From Dillenia suffruticosa (lineage: Eukaryota; Streptophyta; Magnoliopsida; Dilleniales; Dilleniaceae), in assembly GCA_033439265.1 (NCBI GenBank), contig JAVTVX010000026.1, positions 2,717,501-2,781,500 on the forward strand: a stretch of 64,000 bases of DNA. The letters run 5' to 3'. A program made the translations under genes and the position numbers. Shown piece by piece: positions 37,503-50,489 of this stretch. Within the stretch, counting starts at the first letter, position 1, and every line of letters begins with the position of its first letter. The notes below the pieces were generated by a model. The model did no database searches, was not told the DNA's origin, and saw only the letters and a program-made list of their open reading frames with translations.

Positions 37503-39081
37503 TTATCACGGCGCCTTGAGAAGACTCTCCAACCCATCCACAACCAAGCCAAGTTTAACAGCCTAACAGCCTTGACCACACTGCCCCAATGGCCTAATCC
37601 GTGGCAAAACTTAGACTATAGCCATTTTCCAGCACCATATTACCGGAATTTAGTTTATAAATCAACTCAAACTCAAATTTCAATATAGAGCAATAATATA
37701 GTTTTCGCATGAGTATTTAATTGTAACATGATGCAAATAATTCAATAATTTAATACAAGAGTTATAGATTTATTCAAATTTTATTTGAAACACACCATAT
37801 TCAGAAAATATTATAAATCTAGTTCGAACTCATTCCAAAATTCAATTTATGAAATATAATTGAAATTATTTTACTCATTTATATGAAATAAAACCAACCA
37901 CTCACTTCAGGAGGGTATTCACTCCCTATACATTATCAGCTCCAAAGAAATCTCCTTTCAAGCTCCAATAGGTTGTCCTAAACCAACAATAACAATTTTT
38001 GGATCATTTCTCCTTAAATTCAAAGGTTTACAAATTTTTCTTAATTTTATTTAAACCCTAATTTTGAATATTTTCTTATTCTTGTTCTCATTTTATCAAT
38101 TTATTATCATTTATATCATTATAAAATCTATATTCACAATTCTCCTAGATTTTCCTATTTTACTCTCTTACTTAAAGGTCTGTTAGACTAACAACATGAC
38201 TTTAATATCTCACTAGAAGCAAAAGTACTATGATAAAGAAAAAGTTCAAGATGATATATAGGTGATCTTATATATATTTTAGAACGCACTCCAAAGAATC
38301 CATTTTAAAATAGTCCAACATATGAAAAATGGCTTATGCTGTCTATCCAACGTGATCAGCTTTTCTAATGAAAGATAATCACCTTATAATTATAGCAAAA
38401 ATGCACTGCTGAACTTAAATAAACAAGATAATATAGTAGCTTTCAGATCATATACTCAGGAAAAATAATAAGCTTTCAAAAAGAATTGACCAAATGAAGA
38501 TGAAGCTACGACTGGCATTTAAAACTCGCAAACCCCAGTCTTATCCTATGTTAAAAACAAAAGGCAATGGAACCCTTAACTCATGAAACATTGACAGATC
38601 TAGACAGCTATGGAAGCGTAATTTTTCCATTTTCATTTTTTCTCAAAATTTCACTATTCACAAACTTAGGATTTTTGATCTTCCTATGAAATTCCACCAA
38701 ATCTCAACAATAACATCCAATTTTAGTATTAAAGAAACTAAACCCAAGATTAAGAGTAAGAAAATAGCTCAATTTTGGAATTGGATTGGATTTTGAGGGT
38801 TAGGTTCCAAAAACCTTAGCTTTCTCTTCGTAGAACAAACTATAATTTTCCTTTAAATCTTCCCTTGCTTGAGTTTGATTGGGGTTTTGAACACTTGAGG
38901 GAGTGATTTTAGTAGAGGGAAAATTGATTTTTAAGAGAGAAATCAAAATGGGTGATGAGGGAAAGAAAATGTAGAGGGAGAGAGATGAGAGAGAGATGGG
39001 AGAGGGAGACGAGGGAGAGAATAAAACAAAAAAACTTAACTTTTCTTTTTCTTTCCTTTTTTTTCGTTTTTTGGTATTACA
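36584..39081 (+). mobile_element. Large LTR element G
   Basis: Starts TGTCATGCACTGAC and ends TTGGTATTACA (2498 bp). Flanks TTTGG and TCTGG agree at 4 of 5. It has the family's CACTCACTT...GGAGGGT...CACTCCC block near 37900 and a purine/pyrimidine-rich end. No coding domain. Ends and size fit the same family as A, D, E, F. Confidence 0.65.
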
Positions 39082-40334
<1,253 letters not shown>

Positions 40335-41215
40335 CTTAGGGTATTGGACACCTTCAGAGACTTTACAACGGCTTGAAAATTTGGGATGTGGTGCCTTGCT
40401 ATTCCTACGAGAGGGGATTCATAATTTGGCAAGAGAAGGGAGGTTAAGAAGGGAAAAGAAATGTAGAAACTAAAAATTAATTCACACGTCATTATATAAA
40501 TAAATTTAAATTATTACATCAAAACCAATTTTCTCAAATATGATCTCAGAATCTCATTATGGTCAGCATTCTTGTGTAGTAACAATACAAACCTTCGTAG
40601 TGTGTCGTATAATATTTTCACCGTTTCATGGTATGTCCTACAACACTAATTCTCTCCTTCTTTTGCAATACTTTTTATTAAAACTGTTATTGCAAAACGA
40701 AGTTTCAATCGAGAAAGAGAGATCCTAACACCTTTTTTATGAGAAATAGTAAAAATAATTGCATGGAAGTGGCATGATGTGACAGAATTACTTTCCGTGG
40801 TAACTAAATACAATGAAATGATGACAAATTCCATAGAGGTCAGCAAGCGTTCTCTCATCTTGGATCTATATCAGGTATCTTTCTGTGTCATACCACCTAT
40901 CAAATTTATATGATTAGACCCATTCCCATAAAAGATTTAAAAAAAAAAAAAAAAATTAACAATAATGCATGATTATTTAATAAAATAAAAATAATATTAA
41001 ACTAGAAATCAAATTCTTTATAATATATTAATTTCTTTTATTTAGAGTACTTTATAATAGAAGACTTGATTCAGGGAGACACACCCACTTCTTCTCTTAT
41101 TGATTTCAGATTTAGAAAAGAGAGAAAAAAAATCCAAAGCACAAGAGGACACATTCGAAAACATATACTGCATTTTTTATTATATTGGGATTGAAAAGTT
41201 GTCTCCTCCTTTATA
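40335..41215. other. Unassigned spacer downstream of the CAD fragment
   Basis: AT-rich; no coding family or RNA gene recognised. It may include 3' UTR sequence of the ancestral CAD gene near 41060-41215. Confidence 0.5.
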
Positions 41216-42052
41216 TCACTCTTGATCAAGCTTGCTTCCCATGACATCGACTACGAATCGAAATCGGACATCGTTCTTCTCCAACCTCTCTATAGCTTTG
41301 TTAACATAGTCCATCTTCACCACTTCAATCATTGATGTCAAGTTTTTCTCCCCGCAAAATTCAAGCATCTCCTCCATGTCCTTCATGCTTCCTATGAAGC
41401 TCCCGGTGATTGTCTTTCTTCCTATTATTAAATTAACAAATCCAAAAACATGAGTAATATATGTATCATTACTAATGAGCATTTATTACTAAAAAGATTT
41501 GATCAGTTTAAAGATGACATGCATCTTGGGGAGGTCAAGGCCCTATGTAAGGAAGGAAAAATATTACATGGGTAGGAAGAATAATAAATATTGAGAAAGT
41601 GAGAGGGGCTGACCTAGCAAAACCACAGGACTGAGGAACTGCAATGGTTGGTTAATCAAACCCATCAAAATCAACTTGCATCAAGCTTCAACAATGACAA
41701 ATAAGGTTCAAGAGGGTGGAAAACAGGAATAGTATCAATAATATAATCAAGGGAGTCAGCAGCCTCTTGCATTTTGGTGGCATCAGAGCTAACCAAGTAC
41801 TTTTGAGCCCCCAAATGTTCCATAGCTTCCTCTCTCTTCTTGTCCGATGAGCTTATGACCGTCACATGATGTCCCATAGCCTTAGCCATTTTCACACCCA
41901 TGTGTCCTACACCTCCAAGCCCCAGTATTCCTGCTCTCAAACCACTCTTTTTCAACCCTAAGTGGCTCAGTGGGCTATACGCCGTCACTCCCGCACATAG
42001 TAGTGGTGCTGCCTGCTCCGGGGCCATTCCTTCTGGGATTTTCGCCACAAAT
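41216..42052 (-). pseudogene. CAD: Cinnamyl alcohol dehydrogenase (CAD), 3' half only
   Basis: Two exons read on the minus strand: 42052-41614 and 41421-41216, with AG/GT sites at the boundaries. The first encodes [20 protein letters not shown], then the NADP-binding motif [17 protein letters not shown] and [17 protein letters not shown]. The second encodes [20 protein letters not shown] through [14 protein letters not shown] and a stop. This is the cofactor-binding C-terminal half of plant CAD, the zinc medium-chain dehydrogenase of the last monolignol step. Two faults mark it as a pseudogene. A one-base loss near 41679 (codon for Gly in the usual LLKLDGKLIL) shifts the frame inside the first exon. 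The N-terminal exons with both zinc-ligand sets (GVCHSD, GHE, four-Cys lobe) are absent upstream, where repeats follow. A functional gene split by a giant intron is unlikely, since no such exons are visible up to 49 kb. Confidence 0.88.
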
Positions 42053-43969
42053 CTAATGGAAAGGCAATTAGTACAATTGAATCCAATATATGCACAAAAA
42101 CACCGTGCATCATCTTGTTCCAGAGAATGAGTGTTAATTAATTTGATAAGAGTGTTAATTAATTCGATTCAAATTATATCAAATTAAAACTAAAATGATA
42201 TAATTAAAAAATTATATATTACGTGATTCAAGCACATTCGTTTGTTTCGCATCTCTCTTCCAACTTTTTAAGTCATTCTGATCATAAAACTTTAATAAAT
42301 CTCATGTTAGAACCAACGGTGGGACTTGATTAATTATTCAGGCCTAAATCTAAAGAAGGGACATTAGGTCAAATGTCAATATCACAGTAGAAATCTAATT
42401 GAAATCAAGTGTTACTAAGATTTGAATATAAAGTTAAATTATTATCTACTTTGTTGATAACAAAAATATGACAATTCTTAATGATGGATATAGAATTTCA
42501 AAATTTTAAAATAATACAGGATACTATTTTTACCTATTCATTCTTTACAAAATATTTGCAAATAGTAATATTCTTTTGTACCTATTTAATATATGACACA
42601 CTTTTACGTCTTAATGCTTGTAAGAAAAGAGAGTACAAAATCAAAATTTTAGCCAATAAACAACAAATTTGGTCCCACGCCTCTCATGGGCTTCTATGAA
42701 ACCATTTTGGGTCAAAGTTGGACTTGCATAATTTATACTAAATGCTCTATCAATTAATATTTAGGTTTTATCTAACTGTTTTGGCCTTGGTAAATTTAAC
42801 AAGATGACCTAGCAAACGAAATTAAACATGTAAGTCGTCCTGTCAACTAAACAAGTCGTCTAGTAAATTGAAAGATCTAACTTAAGGCGACTCATTATTT
42901 TTTTTATAAGAAGACCTCTGACTTGACAAAGCTACTCATGATAAAGACAAGTCTTCTTAACTCTCACATTCGAAATCTTGACAAGTAGACTTATACAACT
43001 ACCAAGGCGACTCAAGATTCAAATTATAAAGATAAATCTACTTATAGTCTCGATAAATCGACCTGTTGTATCTAACATTTATGTGTTCAGAAAATCTGGT
43101 GTGAATTTAATGTATTGTTCGCCTACTTCACTAAACACTGAAATGCATTCAATGGTGTCCAATGACTAAATCTATTTATCGATTATAAAATCAATTGAAG
43201 AATATAAGAGTATTGATTCACTCAAAGTCTGAAACAAATCTCATAACGTTATAAGCTCTGCTCTTTATTTTTAATCTGCAGCAATCTGAAAATTAAAAGC
43301 TTCACTTTGCCTCTTATTTTCTCTCTACTTATTGTGTAAAATTAGATCTATATCATTCTGAGTCTGTACGAAAGAAATTAGGAGAGATATCAGATTAGAT
43401 TTACTTGATCCTATGAAAATCAAGTCGAAATATTAGGGAAAATACTTGTATGGTTCACTTGCACCACGGGAAGCCAGTTTGTAATTTTTTGAATAGAATA
43501 GTGGATTCAAAAATTCAGATAAAATTTGGAAGTGGACGTACTCTAAGAAAGTGAAACCACTATAAATTGTGTATCTCAATTTTTCTTTAAATTCCTTTTG
43601 TTTATTTTTATAAATTGTTTTAAAAACTCCAAAATTAGTCAAAATTTGTAAATAATCTATTCACCTCCCTCTAGATTATCATATTTAGTATCAACAACCA
43701 CAAACAACTAAAATTTAATGATCTAGGGTAACCAATAACAAACGAATTCGAATTCTAATAATATGACTAAGGTTAAGCCATTTGATCAGCCATCGAGTAA
43801 TGGGCCTGTCACCTCACAATATGACTCGTCGCTTCAGCACAGCTTCCGGTTCTACTATTGCTTGCTTATTCAACCCATCAAAGGTAAGCTTGGCATGGTT
43901 CTTTGGTTTGGTCCCAACTTGTTTTTGAGTAGAGAGACAAGAAAAACTGAATGAACCTTGGATCTTTGT
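42053..43969. other. Non-coding stretch, possibly an old LTR at about 42740-43690
   Basis: No gene recognised. The 42.8-43.7 kb part ends TTCACCTCCCTCTAGATTATCA, close to the TTCACCCCCCTCTAG end of many Copia LTRs. It is followed by TTTAGTATCAACA, faintly like a Met-tRNA primer site. No pol sequence of that kind follows, and the left end is not placed. Confidence 0.3.
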
Positions 43970-46900
43970 GGCAACTTTAATCATATGCTACTTTTCCTAC
44001 TCTGGACAATACTGGGAATGGGCCATAGAACTTTGAAGATAATTTGATTTGTCTTCTAAGTTCAATAGACTGTTGTCTGTATGGTTGAAGTTTCAAGTAA
44101 ACTAAGTCTCCCACTTCAAACTCCCTTACAGTTCTTCTTTGATTAGCATAGGTTTTCATTCTGTTCTGAGCTCTGACAAAGTGGCCATGTAGTATTTGTA
44201 ACATAACTTGTCTGTTTTTAATAAAAGTCTCAATAGCAGGGATAATGGAATCCATGTAAAGGCCAAAAGAAATAATTCGGGGCTGATATCCATTCAAAGC
44301 TTCGAAAGGAGTCATCTGTATACTAGAGTTGAAGTTGGTGTTATACCATCATTCTACTAGGCTTAACCATTGTGACCAAACTCTTGGCCTATCTACAGCC
44401 ATGCACCTCAAATAACATTCAAGACATTGGTTCAATCTTTCGCTTTAACCATCGGTTTGTAGATGGTATGCACTAGTAAGCTACAGTTGTGTGCCAACCG
44501 ATCTGAACGTTCTTGTCGGTGTTGGTGAAGATTTTGTCCATGTCTGTTACAGTCGAATCTGGTAATCCATGAAGTCTGAAAACATTATCTACAAAGGATT
44601 GAACTATTATCTTTGCGGAATAGGGGTGTTGTAATGCCACAAAATGATCAAATTTTGTAAGTCTATCGACAACTACCAATATTGTGTCGTAACCATGTAA
44701 GTCTGGCAATCCTTCTATGAAATCTATATTGATCTAAGACCATGCTTGCGATGGAATAAGTAAAGGTTGAAGAAGACCTGGTTATGGTACATTTTCATGT
44801 TTGTTTCTTTGGCAAGTATCACACTTCCATACTAGTTTCACCACATCAGACTTCATTACAGGCCAATAAAATACAATTTTGTAAGTACACTGCTGCCCTG
44901 AATGTCCCCCCATGGCCGAGTGATGCATCTGTTGGATTATTCTTGACCTGAGCTGAGATCCTTTTCCTTACATAGATTTTCTTTCTGAATTTAAGGATGC
45001 CTCCCTAAAACTGATAATCTGTAATACTATCTAGAATTAAAGTGAGTTGGGCTATCAAGACCTGACACTCTTTGTTGCCTTCATAGCTTTAAGTAAACTC
45101 TCTCAATCATTCTGGTTGTACTAAGGACAGTGCCATTACCTCTCCTTCCTATGATTCCTCTGACAACAACCATTTTCTTGATAATGCATCAGCTACTTTA
45201 TTTTCAACCCCCTTTTAATATTGTATTTCATAGTCTAGGCCAAGTAATTTTGTGAGCTATTTGTATTGAAATGTGCTAGTCAATTTTTGCTCCAACAAGT
45301 ATTTCAATTTTTGGTGGTCAGTCCTAATGATTAAATGATATTCAATCAAATAATGTTTCCACTTTGTCACTTCCATCACCACAACCAACAACTCTTTCTC
45401 ATATATTGATAGTCCTTGGCTCCTAAGCCCTAAAGTCTTACTCAAATAGGCAATAGGTTGGCCTTCTTGCATCAGGATTGCTCTCCATCCTTTCGAGCAT
45501 GCATCAATCTCTATTATGAAGGGTTTAGAGATATCAAGCAATAGCATGACTAGTGCTGAAGTCATTGCCATTTTCAGTTGTTGGAATGCTTGTTTAGACT
45601 CATCATTCCAATAGAAACTATCTTTCTTACGAAGATCAGTTAGGGGTTTTGTTATGACTCCATAACCCCTGATAAACCTTCTATACTACTCTATCAGACC
45701 CAAAAACCCTAAGAGCTTTGACATTCTTTGGTGTTAGCCAATTCTGTATGCATCCAACCATTCAGACACTATGTACCACAAATATTCCACTTGTGTTTGT
45801 GCAAATGTGCATTTAGAGTGTTTAGCAAATAGCATGTGCTATTTCAGGATCAAAAATACTTCATTTAGGTTCTATGTATGAGTCGCCACATCAGAGCTAT
45901 ATATTAATATATCATCAAAGAACACTGGCACAATTTCCTGAGGTATAACTGGAAAATGTGGTTCATGAGTGACTGGAAGATGATGGGAGCATTAGTTAAA
46001 CCAAAAGGCATTACTAGAAATTCAAAATGGTCATGATGTATTTGAAAAATTTTTAGAAATGTCACCGGTCTGAACCCTAAACTGATGATATTCTACCCTT
46101 AAATCAATCTTAGAAAATACTTTAGACCCATGTAACTCATTTAAAAGCTCATCAATGTTTGAAATAGGGTATCTGTCATTTATGGTAAGATTGTTCAATT
46201 GTCTATAATCCATGCAAAACCTTCATGTGTTGTCCTTCTTCCTTACTAATAGCACTGGAGAACCAAAAGGACTTGTGTTGGTTCTGATGATGCCATTGCT
46301 GAGCATTTCCTCCACTTGTTTCTTAATTTCTACCTTCTGTGAGTGGGAATACCTCTAAAGCTTGATTTTGAATGGTTGAGCCTCTAGTTTGAGAGGAATA
46401 TGGTGATCATGTGATCTTTTTGGGGGCAGTGTTTTTGGTTCAACAAAAATATCCTGAAATTACTGAAGTAGTTCTAAAATTTGAGGAGGTATCCGATGAG
46501 GTACAGCTTCTAATTTAGTCACAAGGTTAATGCAGCTTTGCAATTGTTATTTCCTGAATTCTTTGGTATCCTTTCCCCTAATAAGCCTCATTATGGTATT
46601 CTTTGCGTGACCTATTAACACCATTCCCCACTATCGCTTATGAGTTTAACTTAAAGTTGTTTAAAATCAAAGGTAATATGACTAAAATTGTACATCCGGT
46701 CTATACCTAAGTGATGTCCCAACTCCCTAAACTAATTATCTTAAATCAAAAGAGAAATAGTATCCCTGTATGTTCTACTTTTCACCTCTGACTTTGGTGT
46801 AACTATTTACTTTGCTCCCGTCTACAAGAATGGCATGCAGTGGTTTATCTGCTTCAGATAGCATCTTGAGTTCCTCCACTAGCATATGGTTGATGAAACT

Positions 46901-47840
46901 ATTGGAAATCCCAATATCTACTAGAATTGTTACAATCATTCCTTTCCATGATCCTCACAGTGCTATAGTTTTCTTATTTAAGGAATTAAAGAGAACACAC
47001 AATGGTACCTCAACAGCTCCTTACATATGTTCTTCAATTTCCTTTGTTTCCTCGAGTTCTGCTCCTTCTTCCTCTTCAGCTGCTACAATGAGATTGAGGT
47101 TTTTTAGTTTACATTGATGCCCCAGAACATATCTTTCCCCACATTTAAAGCATAAGTTGTTGATTCTTCTATATTGTAGTTCTTGGCAAGAGATTCTTGG
47201 TAGTCTATCTTCTGTGTAGGACCCAGATTGCCCTGTTCTTCCCTTTTTCTGAGGATTCTTAAAGGAAGGGTTTACTTTTTTCCATTCTTGATTCCACTTT
47301 GTACTTCTCCCGGATCCCAATTCTTATTGAATTCACATTTCCTCTGTTTAAAAAGCTTTAAAGCTTGCTTCTGCAAAGTTGCAATTTCAAAAGCTTGAAA
47401 TAAGGAGTTAGTTTCAACATCCTTAGTATAGGTTTAATTTCCTCCCTCAATCCACTAATAAAGCTAGAGATAAAGTGGAACTTAGGGAGCTTGGGATTTC
47501 TATGCATCATAATAGACCATAACTCTTCAAACCTTTCTTGGTATTCAGCCATTGTCTTGTGTTGCAGTAATTTATCAAATTCCTCAATCTCATCACACAC
47601 TTGGGCTCAAATTATTGGCACAAAATTTGGGAGAACTCATCCCAATCAACTTCTTTCTTGACTAACTTTAAGACTTGGAACCAAATTTTTGCTTTCCCCT
47701 CTAAATGCATCTTAATGGCATCTACCCATAGAGAAGTAGGAACTTGGTGTATAGTAAGTAACTTATTGCACTTTCGTAACCAAGCATGGGGATTCTCCCC
47801 ATTAAAGAGAAGAAGTTCAATTTTTGTGGGAAGGATTAAC
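43970..47840 (-). mobile_element. Ty3 (chromovirus-like) retrotransposon fossil, gag-pol body
   Basis: Minus-strand internal region of a Ty3 element in the order gag (47840-47350), zinc knuckle (about 47130), protease zone, reverse transcriptase (about 46250-45650), RNase H (45571-45257), integrase zinc and core (about 44950-44470) and integrase C-terminus (44315-43977). The last has MTPFEALNGYQPR and the GPY-type KLSSKFYGPFPVL. No LTR is visible at either edge. It is clearly broken, with many breaks along gag and pol; an old copy. It shares its right part with the 8-10.5 kb piece. Confidence 0.9.
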
Positions 47841-49481
47841 AATTTATATGTGAGTTTCAATCCAAATAATTTATATGAGTTTCAATCCGATTCCCGATTC
47901 CTGATTCCCAGTTCCATATCTTTTAACCAAACACCACCTTAACTTTCCTAACTTCTTGTTTCGAATTCGGGAACTGGAGGGAGGGAATGGGAAGGAATGG
48001 AACAGAAGTCTCTGTTTGTGTTTGGGAGTTTTTGTCGATGGAGGAAAATAACTGTCCCATTCCCTTCCCTCCAGTCCCCGACACAATACATTAACATAGT
48101 TTCACAACAAAATCAGATAACCTTCAATCCCCTCCAACTCTTCAAAAACTTGTTCCCACTATTTTGTTGGGGACAGGAAAATCCGAGAGGAGGGTTCCAG
48201 ATTCTAATGAAAAAGTAAAATAAACCATATTTACCTTTCCTCCCCCTTCACTAATTTTTTAAACTAAACATGAAGAGGTAACGTTCCATGCCCACCCCTC
48301 TGATCCTCTCCCCTTACGAACCCTCCTATCTCTCCACCTCAAAACTCCCAAACAATACGGAAGTGACAAAAGCCTTGCTTTGCTCATGCAAGCGCCGTGC
48401 TTAGCGCCTTAGGCATGTGCCTAGCACCTTTGATAACAATAAGAGAGGATTAAAATGTTTCTATCATATGCAAACAAGAAAATGGAGAGAATAAAAACCA
48501 AATTGAAGTTTTCCTTCCACACTCATATGGATTTACTCTCCCCCAGAATGTAGGGAACCAGAGAGAGAAGCCCTTCTTTCCTCCCCCTCGTCTCTCGTGC
48601 TACCGCCACCCCTAAAATTTCCTCATATCACAATACAAGAACAACCTGGTACTTTCATATGGATTAATCCTCTTTAACCTACCTCTTCGTAAGCCAACAG
48701 CCCATAGATTCCATTTCCATTTTCAACAATAAAGAACCTATTGTCAAACAACTTCCATTAAACATTCTACAAAAAATTACTAGAAAACATAACAGAAAAC
48801 CAAAATTTAGAACAGTGTATCCAAGGAAAAATAATGTAAAACACTAATCAAATAACCCAAAAGTTGTCATCTCATCTCACAAACATCTTGCTCCCAACAT
48901 ATATCAAGACAAATAATAAATGTAGCCAAAGAGTCGACTACAGAGAAAATGAATCCAGTGTGACTCGGATAGAAAAGAATATGATGGTACATACTACAAA
49001 TTTCAACCAATAAAACTATACCAATTCAAATTCGATAGATCTGTTGTTCAAAGAACATGTATGGGTAGCATTTGTCAATCAAGATTCGATATTTTTATCA
49101 CTTTCATGTATTTCATAACCCTGAGAAACACAAACTCAAGAAATATTTCCTTTGATATGGAGCAGGAGGAGGAGGAGGCGGGGGAGAGAAAGAGAGAGCA
49201 ATTGCAAAATCCATCGAACCTAAAAATACATCTTGTTTCTTACATCTAAGTAAATATATCAGAATTTTTAATATTATCATATCTTTCGCTTATTTTTTTG
49301 AGAAACCAAACAAAACCCGAGTAAACCAATGTTCCAAATCTAGGGTTTTAAAAACCACCAAGAAAACTAAACCCAAAGAATTGAATATTCAATATTTGTA
49401 TTCGTAAGGATATTAATTATATTAGAAACTAACCAAAGTCTAATCGACACAAACAAAAAGCTAGGACTCAAAAATACCGAA
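47841..49481. other. Unassigned spacer with one strong inverted repeat
   Basis: No gene family recognised. A stem formed by GGGAACTGGAGGGAGGGAAT and its near-reverse ATTCCCTTCCCTCCAGTCCC lies at 47966-48081 with a loop of about 65 bp. It may be part of a small MITE, but target duplications were not identified. Confidence 0.5.
47966..48081. repeat. Inverted repeat (~25-bp arms), MITE-like
   Basis: Arms 47966-47991 and 48056-48081 pair over about 25 bp with one gap and one mismatch. The spacer contains TTTGTGTTTGGGAG. Element class is not assigned. Confidence 0.55.
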
Positions 49482-49490
49482 ACCCTAACA
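49482..49490. other. Left 9-bp target-site duplication of the MULE
   Basis: ACCCTAACA immediately before the left inverted end; exactly repeated at 58662-58670. Confidence 0.8.
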
Positions 49491-49660
49491 TGAGTTTTGT
49501 ACAAATTTAACCCCAAATTAAAAAAAAAAAAAGGAAAAAAAAGAAAAAAAAAATCTAAAACAACACAAAGGGGAAAATAATTCATTAGATAACCCATGAA
49601 TATCATGGGTTGAAGATGTGACATATGCGACAAAAGTATGTCACAAGTTGAAGACGCAAC
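49491..49660. repeat. MULE left terminal inverted repeat with stacked hairpins
   Basis: Aligns in reverse with 58485-58661. It includes perfect small hairpins AACCCATGA/TCATGGGTT (49591-49611) and GTGACATA/TATGTCAC (49618-49644), and TTGAAGACGCAA/TTGCGTCTTCAA (49648-49674) overlaps its edge. An A-rich run makes the outer part imperfect. Confidence 0.75.
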
Positions 49661-49706
49661 ATTTGCGTCTTCAACCCGCAACATATTCGTCTTCATAACA
49701 CACAAA

Positions 49707-49711
<5 letters not shown>

Positions 49712-49767
<56 letters not shown>
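49712..49767. repeat. (CT)n microsatellite
   Basis: 56 bp of CT repeats in the leader of the MULE. The Arg-Glu ORFs on the other strand are artefacts. Confidence 0.95.
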
Positions 49768-49773
<6 letters not shown>

Positions 49774-50489
49774 TCTTCCCTTTCTCTATTCGTCTCTTCT
49801 CTCTTCTCTCCTGCAACAAACCCTAACCCTAACCTTCTGCCATTGCAAAATCTGGCCACCATATGTGCATTCCAATGAAAGAAGCAACATCTAACGGCTT
49901 TATTGTACAACTCGCAACCTTCTACGATGATTCCTACAACCTTTTATGGCAATTCCTAAAAAAGTTTCTAAGGTATAATTTTCTCTTTATTTCTAATTAG
50001 TTCATTTCAAATGTTTAATTTGATAGTGAATGATATTTGTTGAATGATATATATTATGCTCACTAAATAGTTTTGTTGAGATTTTTGTATTAATTTAACT
50101 TTTAAGGTTTATTGAATATTTAGTACAAATTTGGAGTTTATGGTATAAATTTAGAGTTCATGGTATATTAACCATTTTATTAATTGTTCAATATTTAATT
50201 AATATAGATTAATATAAATTTAGTATATTTGTTGAATTGTTATAATTATAGATTTAAAATTTTAGGATTTGTTAAATATTTAGTATAAATTTAGGGTTTA
50301 GAGTATGATCATCATTTTATTAATTATTAGTTTTGTTGAATGCTTAATTAATATAAATTAATTTAAATTTTTATATTTGTTGAATTTTTGTTGAATTGTT
50401 ATAAGTTTATATTTAGTGTTCAAATTGCAAAAATTGGTTTCACATTGAATTAGATGTTAATGAATTATTTTTTATGTTAAGAAAAAATT

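Noticed and set aside
49803-49832. Telomere-like CCCTAAC repeats
   Set aside because: Only two to three units inside the MULE leader; too short for an interstitial telomere tract.
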